From positions 1 through 58,563 of the forward strand of contig NZ_JAKJHX010000021.1 in NCBI RefSeq assembly GCF_021648855.1: a DNA stretch of 58,563 bases. The letters run 5' to 3'. The notes beneath the pieces are model-generated. The model made no database searches, had not been told where the DNA came from, and saw only the letters and a program-made list of their open reading frames with translations. This document shows, one piece after another, positions 1 to 8,168 of this stretch. Both the position numbers and the translations under genes were made by a program. This DNA comes from Tychonema litorale BBK16. Lineage in GTDB: Bacteria; Cyanobacteriota; Cyanobacteriia; Cyanobacteriales; Microcoleaceae. Every line of letters starts with the position of its first letter. Position 1 is the stretch's first letter.

Positions 1-19
1 ATCAGTCTGTGAAGCGTAA

Positions 20-55
20 AGAATCCCCGTGCGTTTACGCCGGGGAGTATTTCAA
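20..55 (+). mobile_element. IS200/IS605-type right end / TnpB omega-RNA 3' end (copy 1)
   Basis: A hairpin with stem CCCCG/CGGGG (25-29 and 41-45) is preceded by AGAAT and followed by GAGTATTTCAA. The same layout recurs four more times in this window, once directly overlapping the stop codon of an intact TnpB gene, which identifies it as the right end of an IS605-type element. The terminal TCAA resembles the right cleavage motif known for IS608. The element body lies left of the window. Sequence from 56 onward would be the guide portion of an omega RNA read through this end. Confidence 0.7.
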
Positions 56-487
56 GCTCAAAAGGCTTTAGGAATTCATTCAGAAAACAAGCAGTTTGAT
101 ACTGTTTTGATGGGACGCAAAACCTATGAGGTAGGGCTAAATGTTGGTTTGACTAATCCTTATCCTACTCTGAAGCAGTATGTCTTCTCACGTACTATGA
201 AAGCAAGTCCCAATCGCAATATTGAACTCGTCTCAGAGAATGCTGTGGGATTGGTTACGGAATTGAAGCAGGAAACGGGGAAGGATATCTGGCTGTGCGG
301 TGGTGGCGATTTAGCGGCAACTGTTGTTTCCGAGATTGATGAGATGATTTTGAAGTTGAATCCGGTAATCATTGGATCGGGAATTCCTCTTTTTTCGAGG
401 GCGATAAAGCCGAGTAATCTGGCACTTACCGATCGCAAAATATATAGCAATGGTTTCCTGTTGCTTCAATATCGATTGCAGAAATGA
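56..487 (+). pseudogene. 5'-truncated dihydrofolate-reductase-like (RibD C-terminal domain) gene
   Basis: The reading frame from 56 to the stop at 485-487 encodes about 143 residues typical of the YyaP/RibD-C dihydrofolate-reductase-like family: MGRKTYEVG near the front, then DIWLCGGGDLA, NPVIIGSGIPLF and a C-terminal LLLQYRL strand. The family's usual beginning (a beta strand with the SLDG motif) is missing. The frame is entered straight from the IS605-type right end at 20-55, so the element has apparently split the gene and its first part would lie beyond the left edge. An ATG-like start at 29 lies inside the IS end and is not the native start. The substrate of the intact protein cannot be inferred. 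Confidence 0.6.
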
Positions 488-666
488 GGTGTTGGCGCGT
501 TAGCGCAGCCCTTTCGAGAGAGGATCGCACTTGAGAAAACCTGATGCCCATTACGCTATCAGACTCTCAACCAGAGCCAGATATTGCTATTTTCAGCGGG
601 GCGATCGCACTAAATTTTGAAAAGTGTTGCCAAAATAAATCAGCTATGTTATAGTGGCCAAGATGC

Positions 667-740
<74 letters not shown>

Positions 741-846
741 TCCCCCAAAACAAGGCCACAAAAACACTACGTGAAAAACATCATGTAGAATTAGTAATGT
801 TTTTGTCAATTTTGAAAAAGGCGATCGACCTTGTACAATAATTTCC

Positions 847-1380
847 ATGAACATCAACCAGTTTGTAGAAAATTCACTAGGACAATGGCGATCGCAGCGC
901 AGCGCCCATCACTTGACCTTCAGACACTTTGAAGCCATAGAGTCAGTCATCGATATCGTTGCAGTCTCACCCGATGACACAGCCGTAATCGACCTCTGCA
1001 AGTCCTACGACATAGACCCAACCGAAGCAGTCACTCCCTTCCAAATGACCTGGGAGGGACACACAGATTGGGACGAAAACGCCGAAATGAAAGGCAGTTG
1101 TATCCTCGTACCAATTCCCGATCGCACAACCCCCAATCGCGGTAAACTACTGCGAGATCAAGGATATGCCGAAACCATCCCCGCCGCCGCTGACTATCAC
1201 TTCACCGACGATGGCACCTTTGTCCTTCTCACCAGCTACGACAACGCCGCCGCCGAAGAAAAAATCTGGTTTGCAAATCCTAACCTCCGGTTTCGTGTTT
1301 CCCTGATCAAAACAAGCCAAGGAAGTGGAGTTGTCACAGCATCATTTTCCTCGGAAATTCGTTCACTCCCAGCGAAATAA
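847..1380 (+). CDS. cpeS: Phycoerythrobilin lyase CpeS (CpcS/CpeS family)
   Basis: This 177-residue protein belongs to the CpcS/CpeS lyases, lipocalin-like beta barrels that carry a phycobilin and attach it to a Cys (typically the Cys-82 class) of phycobiliproteins in the cytosol. Visible family features are the N-terminal FVENSLGQWRSQRSAHHL segment, WEG near residue 74, the GKLLRDQGYAE turn and the late EEKIWFANPNLRFRVS strand. The position directly before cpeT, cpeC and cpeD supports a phycoerythrin role. It is followed after 18 nt by cpeT and probably co-transcribed with it. The start is the first ATG and no strong ribosome site precedes it. Subtype is inferred from context. Confidence 0.85.
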   Translation: MNINQFVENSLGQWRSQRSAHHLTFRHFEAIESVIDIVAVSPDDTAVIDLCKSYDIDPTEAVTPFQMTWEGHTDWDENAEMKGSCILVPIPDRTTPNRGKLLRDQGYAETIPAAADYHFTDDGTFVLLTSYDNAAAEEKIWFANPNLRFRVSLIKTSQGSGVVTASFSSEIRSLPAK

Positions 1381-1398
1381 GCAACTAAAAAACAGCTT

Positions 1399-1998
1399 AT
1401 GAATTCAGTCAAAAGCAATGATTTAATTACTCTGGCTCAGTGGATGGCAGGGGATTTTAGTAACTACAAACAATCCTTTGACAAGCCACAACAATTTGCC
1501 CATATTCACATCTTATTTCGCCCCTTACCCTTTGAGTTCTTCAATGCGATCGGCTTTTATTCCGAACAAGTATATGACCACGATCTCTGGACTCCCTATC
1601 GTCAAGGAGTCCACAAACTAATTGACCAAGAATCACAAATTTATATTGAAAATTATAGCCTCAACGATCCAGTACAATACGCCGGCGCAGCACGGGAATT
1701 AAGCATTCTCAAAACAATTACACCAGATTGCATTCAAAGGCGCTACAATTGTTCTATGGTGTTCAAACGAGACGGAGAAATGTTTCGAGGTAGTGTAGAG
1801 CCAGGAAACCAATGTCTCATCGAAAAAAGAGGTTGTTCAACCTACCTAATCAGTGATGTAGAAATTACTGCAACAACTTGGAAAAGTCTCGATCGCGGTA
1901 TGGACGTAAATACTCATCAGCAGATCTGGGGTTCAGACTCCGGGTCTTTATGGTTTGAAAAGCGCCAAAGCTTTGCAGCAGAAGTACCGTTGGTCTAA
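1399..1998 (+). CDS. cpeT: CpeT/CpcT-family chromophore lyase
   Basis: The 199-residue product matches the CpcT/CpeT family, which attaches bilins to the second (Cys-153/165 type) site of phycobiliprotein beta subunits. Family features are the early LAQWMAGDFSNYKQS segment, HIHILFRPLP, the FYSEQVYDHDLWTPYRQG block and CSMVFKRDGEMFRGSVEPG. Length is normal for the family. It lies 18 nt after cpeS in the same direction, and the next gene is the phycoerythrin linker. CpeT proteins are less well tested than CpcT, so the exact target Cys on phycoerythrin is inference. Confidence 0.85.
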   Translation: MNSVKSNDLITLAQWMAGDFSNYKQSFDKPQQFAHIHILFRPLPFEFFNAIGFYSEQVYDHDLWTPYRQGVHKLIDQESQIYIENYSLNDPVQYAGAARELSILKTITPDCIQRRYNCSMVFKRDGEMFRGSVEPGNQCLIEKRGCSTYLISDVEITATTWKSLDRGMDVNTHQQIWGSDSGSLWFEKRQSFAAEVPLV

Positions 1999-2194
1999 TT
2001 TACGCGATCGGCAACCAAACTCCAGGCATACTACAATTATATATCCAGCCCGCACAACTTTTCGGGCAAAAAACTTTCACATTGTACTACAAAAAAAATC
2101 AACATAACCCCTAATATTACGATATGTAAATTTTTTTCATATAACATCTAATTATGGTAAATTTTCACGTAGTAGGGAGAGACTGAAGGGCATA

Positions 2195-2231
2195 AGAATC
2201 CCCGAACCTTAATAGTCGGGGAGTATGTCAA
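2195..2231 (+). mobile_element. Solo IS605-type right end in the cpeC leader (copy 2)
   Basis: AGAATCCCCG, a 12-nt loop, CGGGG and then GAGTATGTCAA form the same right-end hairpin as copies 1 and 3. No recognisable TnpB coding sequence precedes it, so this is a solo end. Its last base is 26 nt before the ATG chosen for cpeC, so it must be part of the cpeC leader transcript unless the promoter lies between the two. Confidence 0.65.
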
Positions 2232-2257
2232 ATAACACAATAGTGGAGATTTTTCAA

Positions 2258-3142
2258 ATGGTTTTTGGACCTGCATCTCGACTTGGAGTCAGTTTATTTG
2301 AAGAAACACCATCTTTAGAACTGATGCCAGGCCATTCCCAAGAAGAAGTAGAAACCATAATTCGTGCTGTCTATCGGCACGTTTTTGGTAATGCTTACGT
2401 GATGGAAAGTGAACGAGCCACAATTCCTGAATCGCAATTCAAACGTGGTGAACTCAGTGTACGCGAATTCGTCCGCGCTCTGGCAAAATCAGACGCCTAT
2501 CGTTCTCGCTTTTTTGACACTTGTCCTCGCTATCGGTTCATTGAACTCAACTTCAAACATCTTCTCGGTCGCGCCCCCGATGGCCTAGAAGAAATGAGAA
2601 CACATAGCACCATCTTAGATACCCAAGGCTTCGAGGCAGAAATTGATTCCTACCTCGACAGCGATGAATATCAAAACGCCTACGGGGAAAATATCGTTCC
2701 CTTTTACCGAGGCTACAAAACCCAACCAGGAAAAAACATGGTTGGATTTACTCATATGTTTGCTCTTTTGCGCGGCGCATCCAGCAGCGACTTCAAAGGC
2801 AGCATTTCTGGAAAAGCCCCTGTTCTGAATAAATTCGTCATTCAAGAAACCCCTCTACCAATCGTTCCTCCTTCCGGTGGCACAATTGGAGACGGTTGGG
2901 CATTCCAAGAGTACGCTATGAATACCCGTAGCCGTGCTGGATTAGGCGCACAAGCGGAAGGCAAAGTTTATCGCATTACAGTAACTGGATATCGTTCTTC
3001 AGGAACCACTGTGATGAACAAAGTCTCCAAATTCCGTCGTAGCAATCAAGTATATCTTGTACCATTCGATCGCCTTTCGCAAGAATATCAACGCATCCAC
3101 AAACAAGGTGGCATAATTGGTAGCATCACTGCTGTCAACTAA
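2258..3142 (+). CDS. cpeC: Phycoerythrin-associated rod linker CpeC
   Basis: This 294-residue linker has the two expected parts. An N-terminal phycobilisome linker domain covers roughly residues 20-150, with ELNFKHLLGRAP and AEIDSYLDSDEYQ. A C-terminal CpcD-like domain covers about 235-290, with KVYRITVTGYR and RRSNQVYLVPFDRLSQEY. It joins phycoerythrin hexamers into rods and sets their energy-transfer order. The ATG at 2258 is preferred over an in-frame ATG at 2225 because GGAG (2245-2248) stands 9 nt upstream and because the earlier start lies in the IS right-end remnant. The opening MVFGPASRLGVSLFEE fits known CpeC proteins. CpeE is the alternative assignment. Confidence 0.85.
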   Translation: MVFGPASRLGVSLFEETPSLELMPGHSQEEVETIIRAVYRHVFGNAYVMESERATIPESQFKRGELSVREFVRALAKSDAYRSRFFDTCPRYRFIELNFKHLLGRAPDGLEEMRTHSTILDTQGFEAEIDSYLDSDEYQNAYGENIVPFYRGYKTQPGKNMVGFTHMFALLRGASSSDFKGSISGKAPVLNKFVIQETPLPIVPPSGGTIGDGWAFQEYAMNTRSRAGLGAQAEGKVYRITVTGYRSSGTTVMNKVSKFRRSNQVYLVPFDRLSQEYQRIHKQGGIIGSITAVN

Positions 3143-3253
3143 AACCCCCTTAAACTTCTGCCTTAACAACTTGGGGAATCACCTCCCTAAGCTTGTCTCT
3201 TGGTAATCCTTAATTCCCATTTTGAAGTTTTATTTAGTCTTAGGAGAAACTCA

Positions 3254-4021
3254 ATGAGTGTTGTTTTAGATGCGTCCGTAGAACTTTGGCCTACTAGCAA
3301 TTCCGACGATCAACAGGCCGTAATTCGTGCCGTTTACAAGCAAGTGTTGGGCAATCCTCACGTGATGGAAAGTGAACGCCTGACCGTGTCAGAATCGCAA
3401 TTGTGCGATCGCGGCATGACAGTACGAGAATTCGTCCGTGCTGTAGCCAAATCCGACTTCTATCGTAGTCGGTATTTTGAATCCTGTGCTCCCTACCGCT
3501 TTGTTGAACTCAACTTTAAACATTTGTTAGGTCGTGCTCCCTTAGATCAAGCGGAACTATCCGAGCATATTTGCACCTGCATCGAAAAAGGCTACGATGC
3601 AGAAATTGATTCCTACCTCGACAGTCAAGAATATCAAGACAAATTTGGCGAGAATACAGTCCCTTATTATGTAGGCGCAAAAAGTCAAGTCGGACAAAAG
3701 CAAGTCGGCTACAATCGCACCCTTTCCCTATATCAAGGTTATGCGGGAGTTGACAGTGCTTTTACCGCTTCTCGCTTAGTTGATTTTGTAGCAGGTAATA
3801 GCGGCAACAAAATTACTTTACCAACAACCGGCGGTCGGATCAGCGCCTACAAAGATGCCACTGAAAAGATGTTCAAGATTTTAGTTAAAGGTGCTAAATT
3901 TGATAGCCCTCGCCGACTAAGTAACACTGAATATCTAGTTTCCGGCGCAAAAATGACTCCGCAAATTCAGCGCATTCATCGTGCTGGCGGCAAAATTGTC
4001 AGCATCACTGAAGTTGCTTAA
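3254..4021 (+). CDS. cpeD: Phycoerythrin-associated rod linker CpeD
   Basis: The 255-residue protein is a second phycoerythrin rod linker, with the linker domain (ELNFKHLLGRAP, AEIDSYLDSQEYQ) and a short C-terminal CpcD-like domain ending in PQIQRIHRAGGKIVSITEV. The opening MSVVLDASVELWP and the segment KILVKGAKFDSPRRLS agree with known CpeD sequences. The start at 3254 has TAGGAG eight bases upstream (3241-3246), so an earlier in-frame start at 3200 is rejected. It follows cpeC by 111 nt and ends just before two strong hairpins, suggesting a cpeC-cpeD unit. Confidence 0.88.
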   Translation: MSVVLDASVELWPTSNSDDQQAVIRAVYKQVLGNPHVMESERLTVSESQLCDRGMTVREFVRAVAKSDFYRSRYFESCAPYRFVELNFKHLLGRAPLDQAELSEHICTCIEKGYDAEIDSYLDSQEYQDKFGENTVPYYVGAKSQVGQKQVGYNRTLSLYQGYAGVDSAFTASRLVDFVAGNSGNKITLPTTGGRISAYKDATEKMFKILVKGAKFDSPRRLSNTEYLVSGAKMTPQIQRIHRAGGKIVSITEVA

Positions 4022-4078
4022 GCCATCAACTGATGAAGGGACTATCCCGATGTCAGTAAATTGACTTGACTTTTTGTG

Positions 4079-4141
4079 GCACTGGCATCTTGCCAGTGCT
4101 AAGAGACTGTTATTTCGCCACAAATACGATCGTATTTGTGG
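4079..4141 (+). terminator. Two consecutive hairpins after cpeD
   Basis: The first hairpin is GCACTGGCA-TCT-TGCCAGTGC (4079-4099). The second is a perfect 24-bp palindrome at 4118-4141 (CCACAAATACGA and its complement, with GATC near the centre), followed by ATCTTTTTC. The second fits a factor-independent terminator for cpeC-cpeD. The first may be a processing or transcript-stability element. Confidence 0.6.
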
Positions 4142-4480
4142 ATCTTTTTCAAGGAAAAGAACTACCACAAGCAAAGGAAAAGGCTCGGCAAAGTCCATCT
4201 AAAAGTCCAAAGACAACGTAAAGACTGGGCAATTAAACAAGCCCGGTGCGTAGTCCACTCTAACGATGTGGTTGTCTATGAAGATTTGAAGATTGCCAAT
4301 ATGGTGAAGAATCATCACTTGGCTAAGTCAATCTCTGATGCTAGTTGGTATCAATTCACTCAGTGGCAGAAAAACGGTACTTCTGGGCAAGAAGAATCCG
4401 CCTCGAAAGAGGGAAAGCATGGGGAGAAGACCACCTCTACTATTGAAGGGCAACCCGATATAGCAAGTGGACTTCTGTGA
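4136..4480 (+). pseudogene. TnpB remnant, internally deleted
   Basis: The frame encodes a middle piece of an IS605-type TnpB: YHKQRKRLGKVHLKVQRQRK, then VVVYEDLKIANMV with the second RuvC glutamate, then SISDASWYQFTQW. The frame next jumps to a tail-like QKNGTSGQEESASKEGKHGE, skipping the whole zinc-finger and RuvC-III segment. The first RuvC aspartate is also absent, so the product cannot be a nuclease. It belongs to a different TnpB subgroup from the intact gene at 9264. The associated right end follows at 4491. Confidence 0.75.
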
Positions 4481-4490
4481 ACCATGAATT

Positions 4491-4526
4491 AGAATCCCCG
4501 CGCCTGTTTGTCGGGGAGTATGTCAA
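4491..4526 (+). mobile_element. IS605-type right end in the cpeR leader (copy 3)
   Basis: AGAATCCCCG, loop, CGGGG and GAGTATGTCAA match copies 1 and 2. It follows the TnpB remnant at 4136-4480 by 10 nt, so it is that element's right end. It lies 87 nt upstream of the cpeR start. An omega RNA made here would have its guide taken from 4527 onward, inside the cpeR leader. Confidence 0.7.
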
Positions 4527-4613
4527 TTTCTCTAGAGCGAGTTGATTATTCGCTCTTTTTCTATGTTTAAAATTAAAATAAATCCAACTATTTTTCAGCA
4601 AAGGAACCGAAAG

Positions 4614-4919
4614 ATGTTACCCCCGATAGCTGACAAAAAAATGCAGGCTTGGATTAGAAGTCGTCACTTAATTTTTGCCGGTCAATTTCTAATTTTTGAA
4701 ACTTTAGACTATCCAACAGTTGAGCGATTTGAGGAATGTGTCACCAGTCTAGGAGGGTGCTTAATTTCTGTTGAACCAACCAAACGAGTTTGGATGGGAA
4801 CTCATCGACAAGTGATGCTCTATCAAGCCAAAGGCAGTTTGCATACACCTCACCATGAACTGCGACAATATTGGTTCAAATATGGCAGTTTTCAGACACG
4901 GTTTGATGAGAGAGTTTAG
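4614..4919 (+). CDS. cpeR: Phycoerythrin operon activator CpeR
   Basis: About 101 residues starting MLPPIADKKMQAW match CpeR, the small protein required for expression of cpeBA in chromatically acclimating cyanobacteria. Recognisable segments are WIRSRHLI, RFEECVTSLGG, VWMGTHRQVMLYQA, HTPHHELRQYW and the terminal FDERV. The ATG at 4614 is chosen over one at 4542 because AAGGA precedes it and known CpeR proteins begin with MLPP. The longer N-terminal extension would also be unlike the family. It lies downstream of an IS605-type remnant, separated from cpeC-cpeD by terminator-like hairpins, so it probably has its own promoter within or after the remnant. Confidence 0.85.
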   Translation: MLPPIADKKMQAWIRSRHLIFAGQFLIFETLDYPTVERFEECVTSLGGCLISVEPTKRVWMGTHRQVMLYQAKGSLHTPHHELRQYWFKYGSFQTRFDERV

Positions 4920-4998
4920 TTAGTTTTAATTAAAAATCAAAATTTTTCGGGATTTAGTTGAACTCTGTTAAAGTAAAAGAAACTCCTGCTTTGTGGTT

Positions 4999-5664
4999 AT
5001 GGATATTCACGAAATCGAAGCGTCTCTAGAAAATTCTGACTTTCAGTACCGACTCAAGGCGATCGCAGCTCTTAAAGACTATACACCAGAAATAGCCGTT
5101 CCCTTGCTAAAATCCAAACTCAACGACCCAGAATTTTTAGTCCGTTCCTTTGTCAGCCGGGGATTTGGACAACAACAAACCGCCGAATCCTTCGCCGCAC
5201 TGCTCCAAATCATCAAACTTGATAACACCCCCAATGTACGAGCCGAGGCTGCCAATTCCCTTTCCCTGTTCGGCCAATGTGCTGCGTCTCATTTAGTCCT
5301 AACTTTTATTCAGGATGACCACTGGCTGGTACGTCGTAGTATTTTGGCAGCGTTGGTGGACATAGAATGTCATAACGAAATTTTCGAGGTTTGTGTCGAA
5401 GCATTAGCTGGCGAAGATATGACCACGCAAGAAGCCGCTGTGGATGGACTCGGTGCTTTAGCTGGAACCATTCAAGAACAGGCGGCACTTGCTCAGTTAT
5501 TGACGCTGGCTGGTTCTGAATATGAAGGAATTCGTCAGCATACGGCATCTGCTTTGAAGCATTTTGATGATCCCCAGGCGAAGGCAGTTTTGAGTCAACT
5601 TCGCCAAGACTCCCATCATCGAGTCGTTGGCGCTGCTTTAGAAAACTTGCTTGAGAATAGTTAG
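4999..5664 (+). CDS. HEAT-repeat protein of the bilin lyase (PBS lyase-like) type
   Basis: About 221 residues are made of tandem HEAT-like repeats: RLKAIAALKDYTPEIAVPLL, then VRAEAANSLSLFG, WLVRRSILAALVDIE and VVGAALENLL at the end. This architecture is shared by E/F-type bilin lyases and chaperone-like proteins (CpcE/F, CpeY/Z, NblB). The short length is closer to CpeZ or NblB than to full catalytic subunits. Placement between cpeR and pebAB supports a role in phycoerythrin assembly, but the specific partner is unknown. The ATG at 4999 is preferred to a GTG at 4993. Confidence 0.7.
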   Translation: MDIHEIEASLENSDFQYRLKAIAALKDYTPEIAVPLLKSKLNDPEFLVRSFVSRGFGQQQTAESFAALLQIIKLDNTPNVRAEAANSLSLFGQCAASHLVLTFIQDDHWLVRRSILAALVDIECHNEIFEVCVEALAGEDMTTQEAAVDGLGALAGTIQEQAALAQLLTLAGSEYEGIRQHTASALKHFDDPQAKAVLSQLRQDSHHRVVGAALENLLENS

Positions 5665-5709
5665 GAGGAAGGAAGAAGGAGGAATACTTATTCCTTTTTT
5701 GCTACAGCC

Positions 5710-5774
5710 AGAAACCGGGTTTTTTACGAAAATTTAACTTGGAGTGGAGGGAATAGCTGAAAACCCGGTTTCTT
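5710..5774. terminator. Inverted repeat between convergent genes
   Basis: AGAAACCGGGTTTT (5710-5723) and its near complement AAAACCCGGTTTCTT (5760-5774) form a long hairpin between the convergent HEAT-repeat gene and the phycobiliprotein-like gene. T-runs follow each arm. The motif is a common cyanobacterial repeat, and a diverged relative lies at 32549-32612. A bidirectional terminator is the simplest role. Confidence 0.5.
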
Positions 5775-5795
5775 GAGTCTCTACTAAATCCCGAA

Positions 5796-6374
5796 TCAAG
5801 CTTGATTAAACTGTTTTAAGCTAGTGATTAAACGATCAAAATTGAGACCCAATAAATCCTGTTCCTCTGAACTAAATTGCTGTAAACTGACTGTTTTTAA
5901 CTGTTCTAATCCACAGAGCATCGCCGGAATCGGTACGCCTAATTCTTGATAAAGTAGCTCCATATTTTTGAGTCCTTCCTGGCTCAGGAATTCAGGATTG
6001 TTCCCGGCAATTCCATAGGTAACGGAGCGCAAGAAATGCCAGAAATCTCGCCAACAGGCTTCAGCACGAGCCGGAGGATAGAGGTCATTACCTGGTTCGG
6101 CGATATTCGGAAAGTCGGCTAACACTTTTTCCCTCGCATTGGCGACCAGATTTGGAGCTTGTTCTCGTAGTAATCTGACTTGTGCTAACATTAAAGAGTT
6201 ACCGGGAACTAAGTTTTGTAGAAGTTCTAAATCTTCGTCGGTGAGATATTCGCTTCGATTGTCAGCCTCTTGAAAAATGGCAATTACTTCATCTGAATAT
6301 AGATTTTTCCAAGTGGCAAAACTGACGATTCTGGCTTTGGGAATTAATTCTTTGGCTCTTTCGCTTAGCTGCAT
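5796..6374 (-). CDS. Orphan phycobiliprotein-like protein (globin fold)
   Basis: The 192-residue product resembles phycobilisome alpha/beta subunits: an N-terminal helical part (SERAKELIPKARIVSF), then YPPARAEACWRDFWHFLRSV, where the Cys aligns with the conserved bilin-binding Cys of allophycocyanin and phycocyanin subunits, then TYGIAGNNPEFLSQEGLKNM and LYQELGVPIPAMLCGLEQLK. It is a single gene without an alpha or beta partner and is clearly diverged from CpeA/CpeB. It is divergent from pebA across 260 nt. It could be a core-like subunit, a bilin sensor or a chromophore carrier. Which of these cannot be decided here. Confidence 0.7.
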   Translation of the reverse strand: MQLSERAKELIPKARIVSFATWKNLYSDEVIAIFQEADNRSEYLTDEDLELLQNLVPGNSLMLAQVRLLREQAPNLVANAREKVLADFPNIAEPGNDLYPPARAEACWRDFWHFLRSVTYGIAGNNPEFLSQEGLKNMELLYQELGVPIPAMLCGLEQLKTVSLQQFSSEEQDLLGLNFDRLITSLKQFNQA

Positions 6375-6634
6375 AGTTATTAGAGTTGCACTGACGTAAT
6401 TGAAGACAATCCAAGTTATAGACTAGAATTATGAGAATTTTTATTAAGATTTGTTACAATCGCCCCCGTCAGACATGAGAATGTGGTAGAAATTCTTCAT
6501 TAGGAAGAAGTCAGATCATAAAGTTGGGTTTCATAACGAAATATTACTTTGTTAGCCAAAACAGAGACGAGACTTCAGGCGATCGCCTATCATCCTGTAT
6601 TTAGGGAAAAGTATAAGAGGCTGAATTATAATCT

Positions 6635-7369
6635 ATGTTTAAACCATTTCAGCAATTTTTAGAAAAAGAATTATCTGAGAATTTTGCACTAGAGAGTCGT
6701 CCCATACCCTCTGGTTTGGAATCGGTGGTGAGTGACAGAGGCAAAAATCCAGCCACGATTCAAAGTTGGTGCTATCAATGCCCTCAATTACGAAAGATTC
6801 GCTACACCTACATTGATGCTGGGGAAACGGCGCAAATTTTCAACAGCGTTATTTATCCGAGCCATAACTGCGATGCACCCTTGCTAGGGATTGATTTTTT
6901 GGCGTTTGGGAAGAAGAAAATTTTGGTAGTGATTGATTTTCAGCCGTTATTCCGCGATCGCGCCTACATAGACAAGTATATCGAACCATTGACTGAAATT
7001 CGCAGTAAATATAGCGATTTGGTACAAGACTTGGAAATGAAGTTCTATGATGCAAACCAGTATTTTTCCAAAAATTTGCTCTTTGCCAAAACCGACGCAG
7101 AAACAGTAGTCAATCAATTGTTTCCCGCTTATCAAGAATATGTCCAAATGTACTGGAAAATGCTAGAGCAAGCTTCTGTACAGAACACTCCCGAAGAAGT
7201 TGAGCGGATTGTGAAAGCACAGAAAGATTACGACCAGTATAGTGCAGAAAGAGACCCGGCTTCAGGACTATTCAGCAGCTATTTTGGCCATGAATGGTCA
7301 GAGAAATTTTTGTACGAGTTTTTGTTTGAAGATGCTGTTCCCTTAGCGATTCCCGCCGGGGCAAAGTAA
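6635..7369 (+). CDS. pebA: 15,16-dihydrobiliverdin:ferredoxin oxidoreductase PebA
   Basis: PebA reduces biliverdin IXalpha to 15,16-dihydrobiliverdin with electrons from ferredoxin, the first committed step to phycoerythrobilin. The 244-residue length is typical of ferredoxin-dependent bilin reductases. Recognisable segments are PIPSGLES near the N terminus, [20 protein letters not shown] in the centre, and [19 protein letters not shown] near the end. pebB follows after 7 nt, an arrangement that lets the intermediate be channelled between the two enzymes. The start is the ATG at 6635. Confidence 0.92.
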   Translation: MFKPFQQFLEKELSENFALESRPIPSGLESVVSDRGKNPATIQSWCYQCPQLRKIRYTYIDAGETAQIFNSVIYPSHNCDAPLLGIDFLAFGKKKILVVIDFQPLFRDRAYIDKYIEPLTEIRSKYSDLVQDLEMKFYDANQYFSKNLLFAKTDAETVVNQLFPAYQEYVQMYWKMLEQASVQNTPEEVERIVKAQKDYDQYSAERDPASGLFSSYFGHEWSEKFLYEFLFEDAVPLAIPAGAK

Positions 7370-7376
7370 ATTAAAC

Positions 7377-8108
7377 ATGACTCTATATCAGCCTTTTTTA
7401 GATTACGCCATCCCACTTCTAACGGAACGACTTGACTTAGCTCCTTATCCGATTCCGGCAGGTTTTGAAAGTAAAGAATGTATCACCGGGAAAGGCAAAA
7501 AAGAGCAGTTGGTTGTTACGACTAGCCATGCTTTCAAATCCTCAAAACTGCGGCAGATTCGGGCAGCTCATGTTCAGGGTGGTGACGCTCTCCAGGTATT
7601 AAATTTTGTAATTTTCCCCCAAATAAATTACGATTTGCCTTTCTTCGGGGCGGATTTAGTAACTTTGCCGGGGGGACATTTGATTGCTTTAGATATGCAG
7701 CCGTTGTTCCATGATTCGGCTTATCAAAAGCAATACTCCGATCCGATTTTACCGCTTTTTAATAAGTATCAAACAGACTTGCCTTGGGGTGGAGATTTTC
7801 CTGAAGAGGCGAAACAGTTCTTTTCTCCGGCTTTTTTGTGGACTCGTCCCAAGGAAACGGAGGCTGTGCAAATTACGGTTTTTGCAGCTTTTCAGGATTA
7901 TCTACAAGCTTATCTCGATTTGGTCGATCGGGCGGAACCTGTCACAGATAGTCAGAGATTGGCAGAGATTCTTCAGGCTCAACGGAATTATATCAATTAT
8001 CGTGCTGCTAAAGACCCTGCTAGGGGGATGTTTTTGCGCTTCTATGGTGAGGAGTGGACTGAGGAGTACATACACGGTTTCCTGTTCGATTTGGAACGCC
8101 ATCTGTAG
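7377..8108 (+). CDS. pebB: Phycoerythrobilin:ferredoxin oxidoreductase PebB
   Basis: PebB reduces 15,16-dihydrobiliverdin to 3Z-phycoerythrobilin, the chromophore later attached by the lyases of this island. The 243-residue protein shows the bilin reductase layout: [13 protein letters not shown], the central [29 protein letters not shown], and [20 protein letters not shown] near the end. It begins 7 nt after pebA and is almost certainly in the same transcript. PebA and PebB are paralogues. The order in the operon and the motif details fit this assignment. Confidence 0.92.
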   Translation: MTLYQPFLDYAIPLLTERLDLAPYPIPAGFESKECITGKGKKEQLVVTTSHAFKSSKLRQIRAAHVQGGDALQVLNFVIFPQINYDLPFFGADLVTLPGGHLIALDMQPLFHDSAYQKQYSDPILPLFNKYQTDLPWGGDFPEEAKQFFSPAFLWTRPKETEAVQITVFAAFQDYLQAYLDLVDRAEPVTDSQRLAEILQAQRNYINYRAAKDPARGMFLRFYGEEWTEEYIHGFLFDLERHL

Positions 8109-8118
8109 CTATATCACT

Positions 8119-8168
8119 CGGCGGTTGAAACCGCTACTACACAAACGAAGTCCGCCTCCGCGGACTAA
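8119..8168. repeat. Dispersed repeat, copy A
   Basis: GGCGGTTGAAACCGC is followed by an ACACAAACGAAGTCCGCC stretch and a CCGCGGACT palindrome. A close copy lies at 55974-56024. Both contain two small palindromes (CGGTTGAAACCG and AGTCCGCCTCCGCGGACT), typical of cyanobacterial interspersed repeats placed directly after genes. Confidence 0.6.

Noticed and set aside
29..55. Start of the DHFR-like reading frame at 29
   Set aside because: These codons lie inside the IS605-type right-end hairpin, so they are not the native N terminus. The frame is treated as a truncated gene from 56.
834..839. TACAAT as a -10 box for cpeS
   Set aside because: It is only 8 nt before the ATG, too close for a leader with a ribosome site, and there is no matching -35.
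4136..4526. TnpB remnant as a TldR-type repressor
   Set aside because: At 114 residues it lacks most of the RNA- and DNA-binding parts seen in TldR proteins. It is kept only as a low-key hypothesis in the findings.
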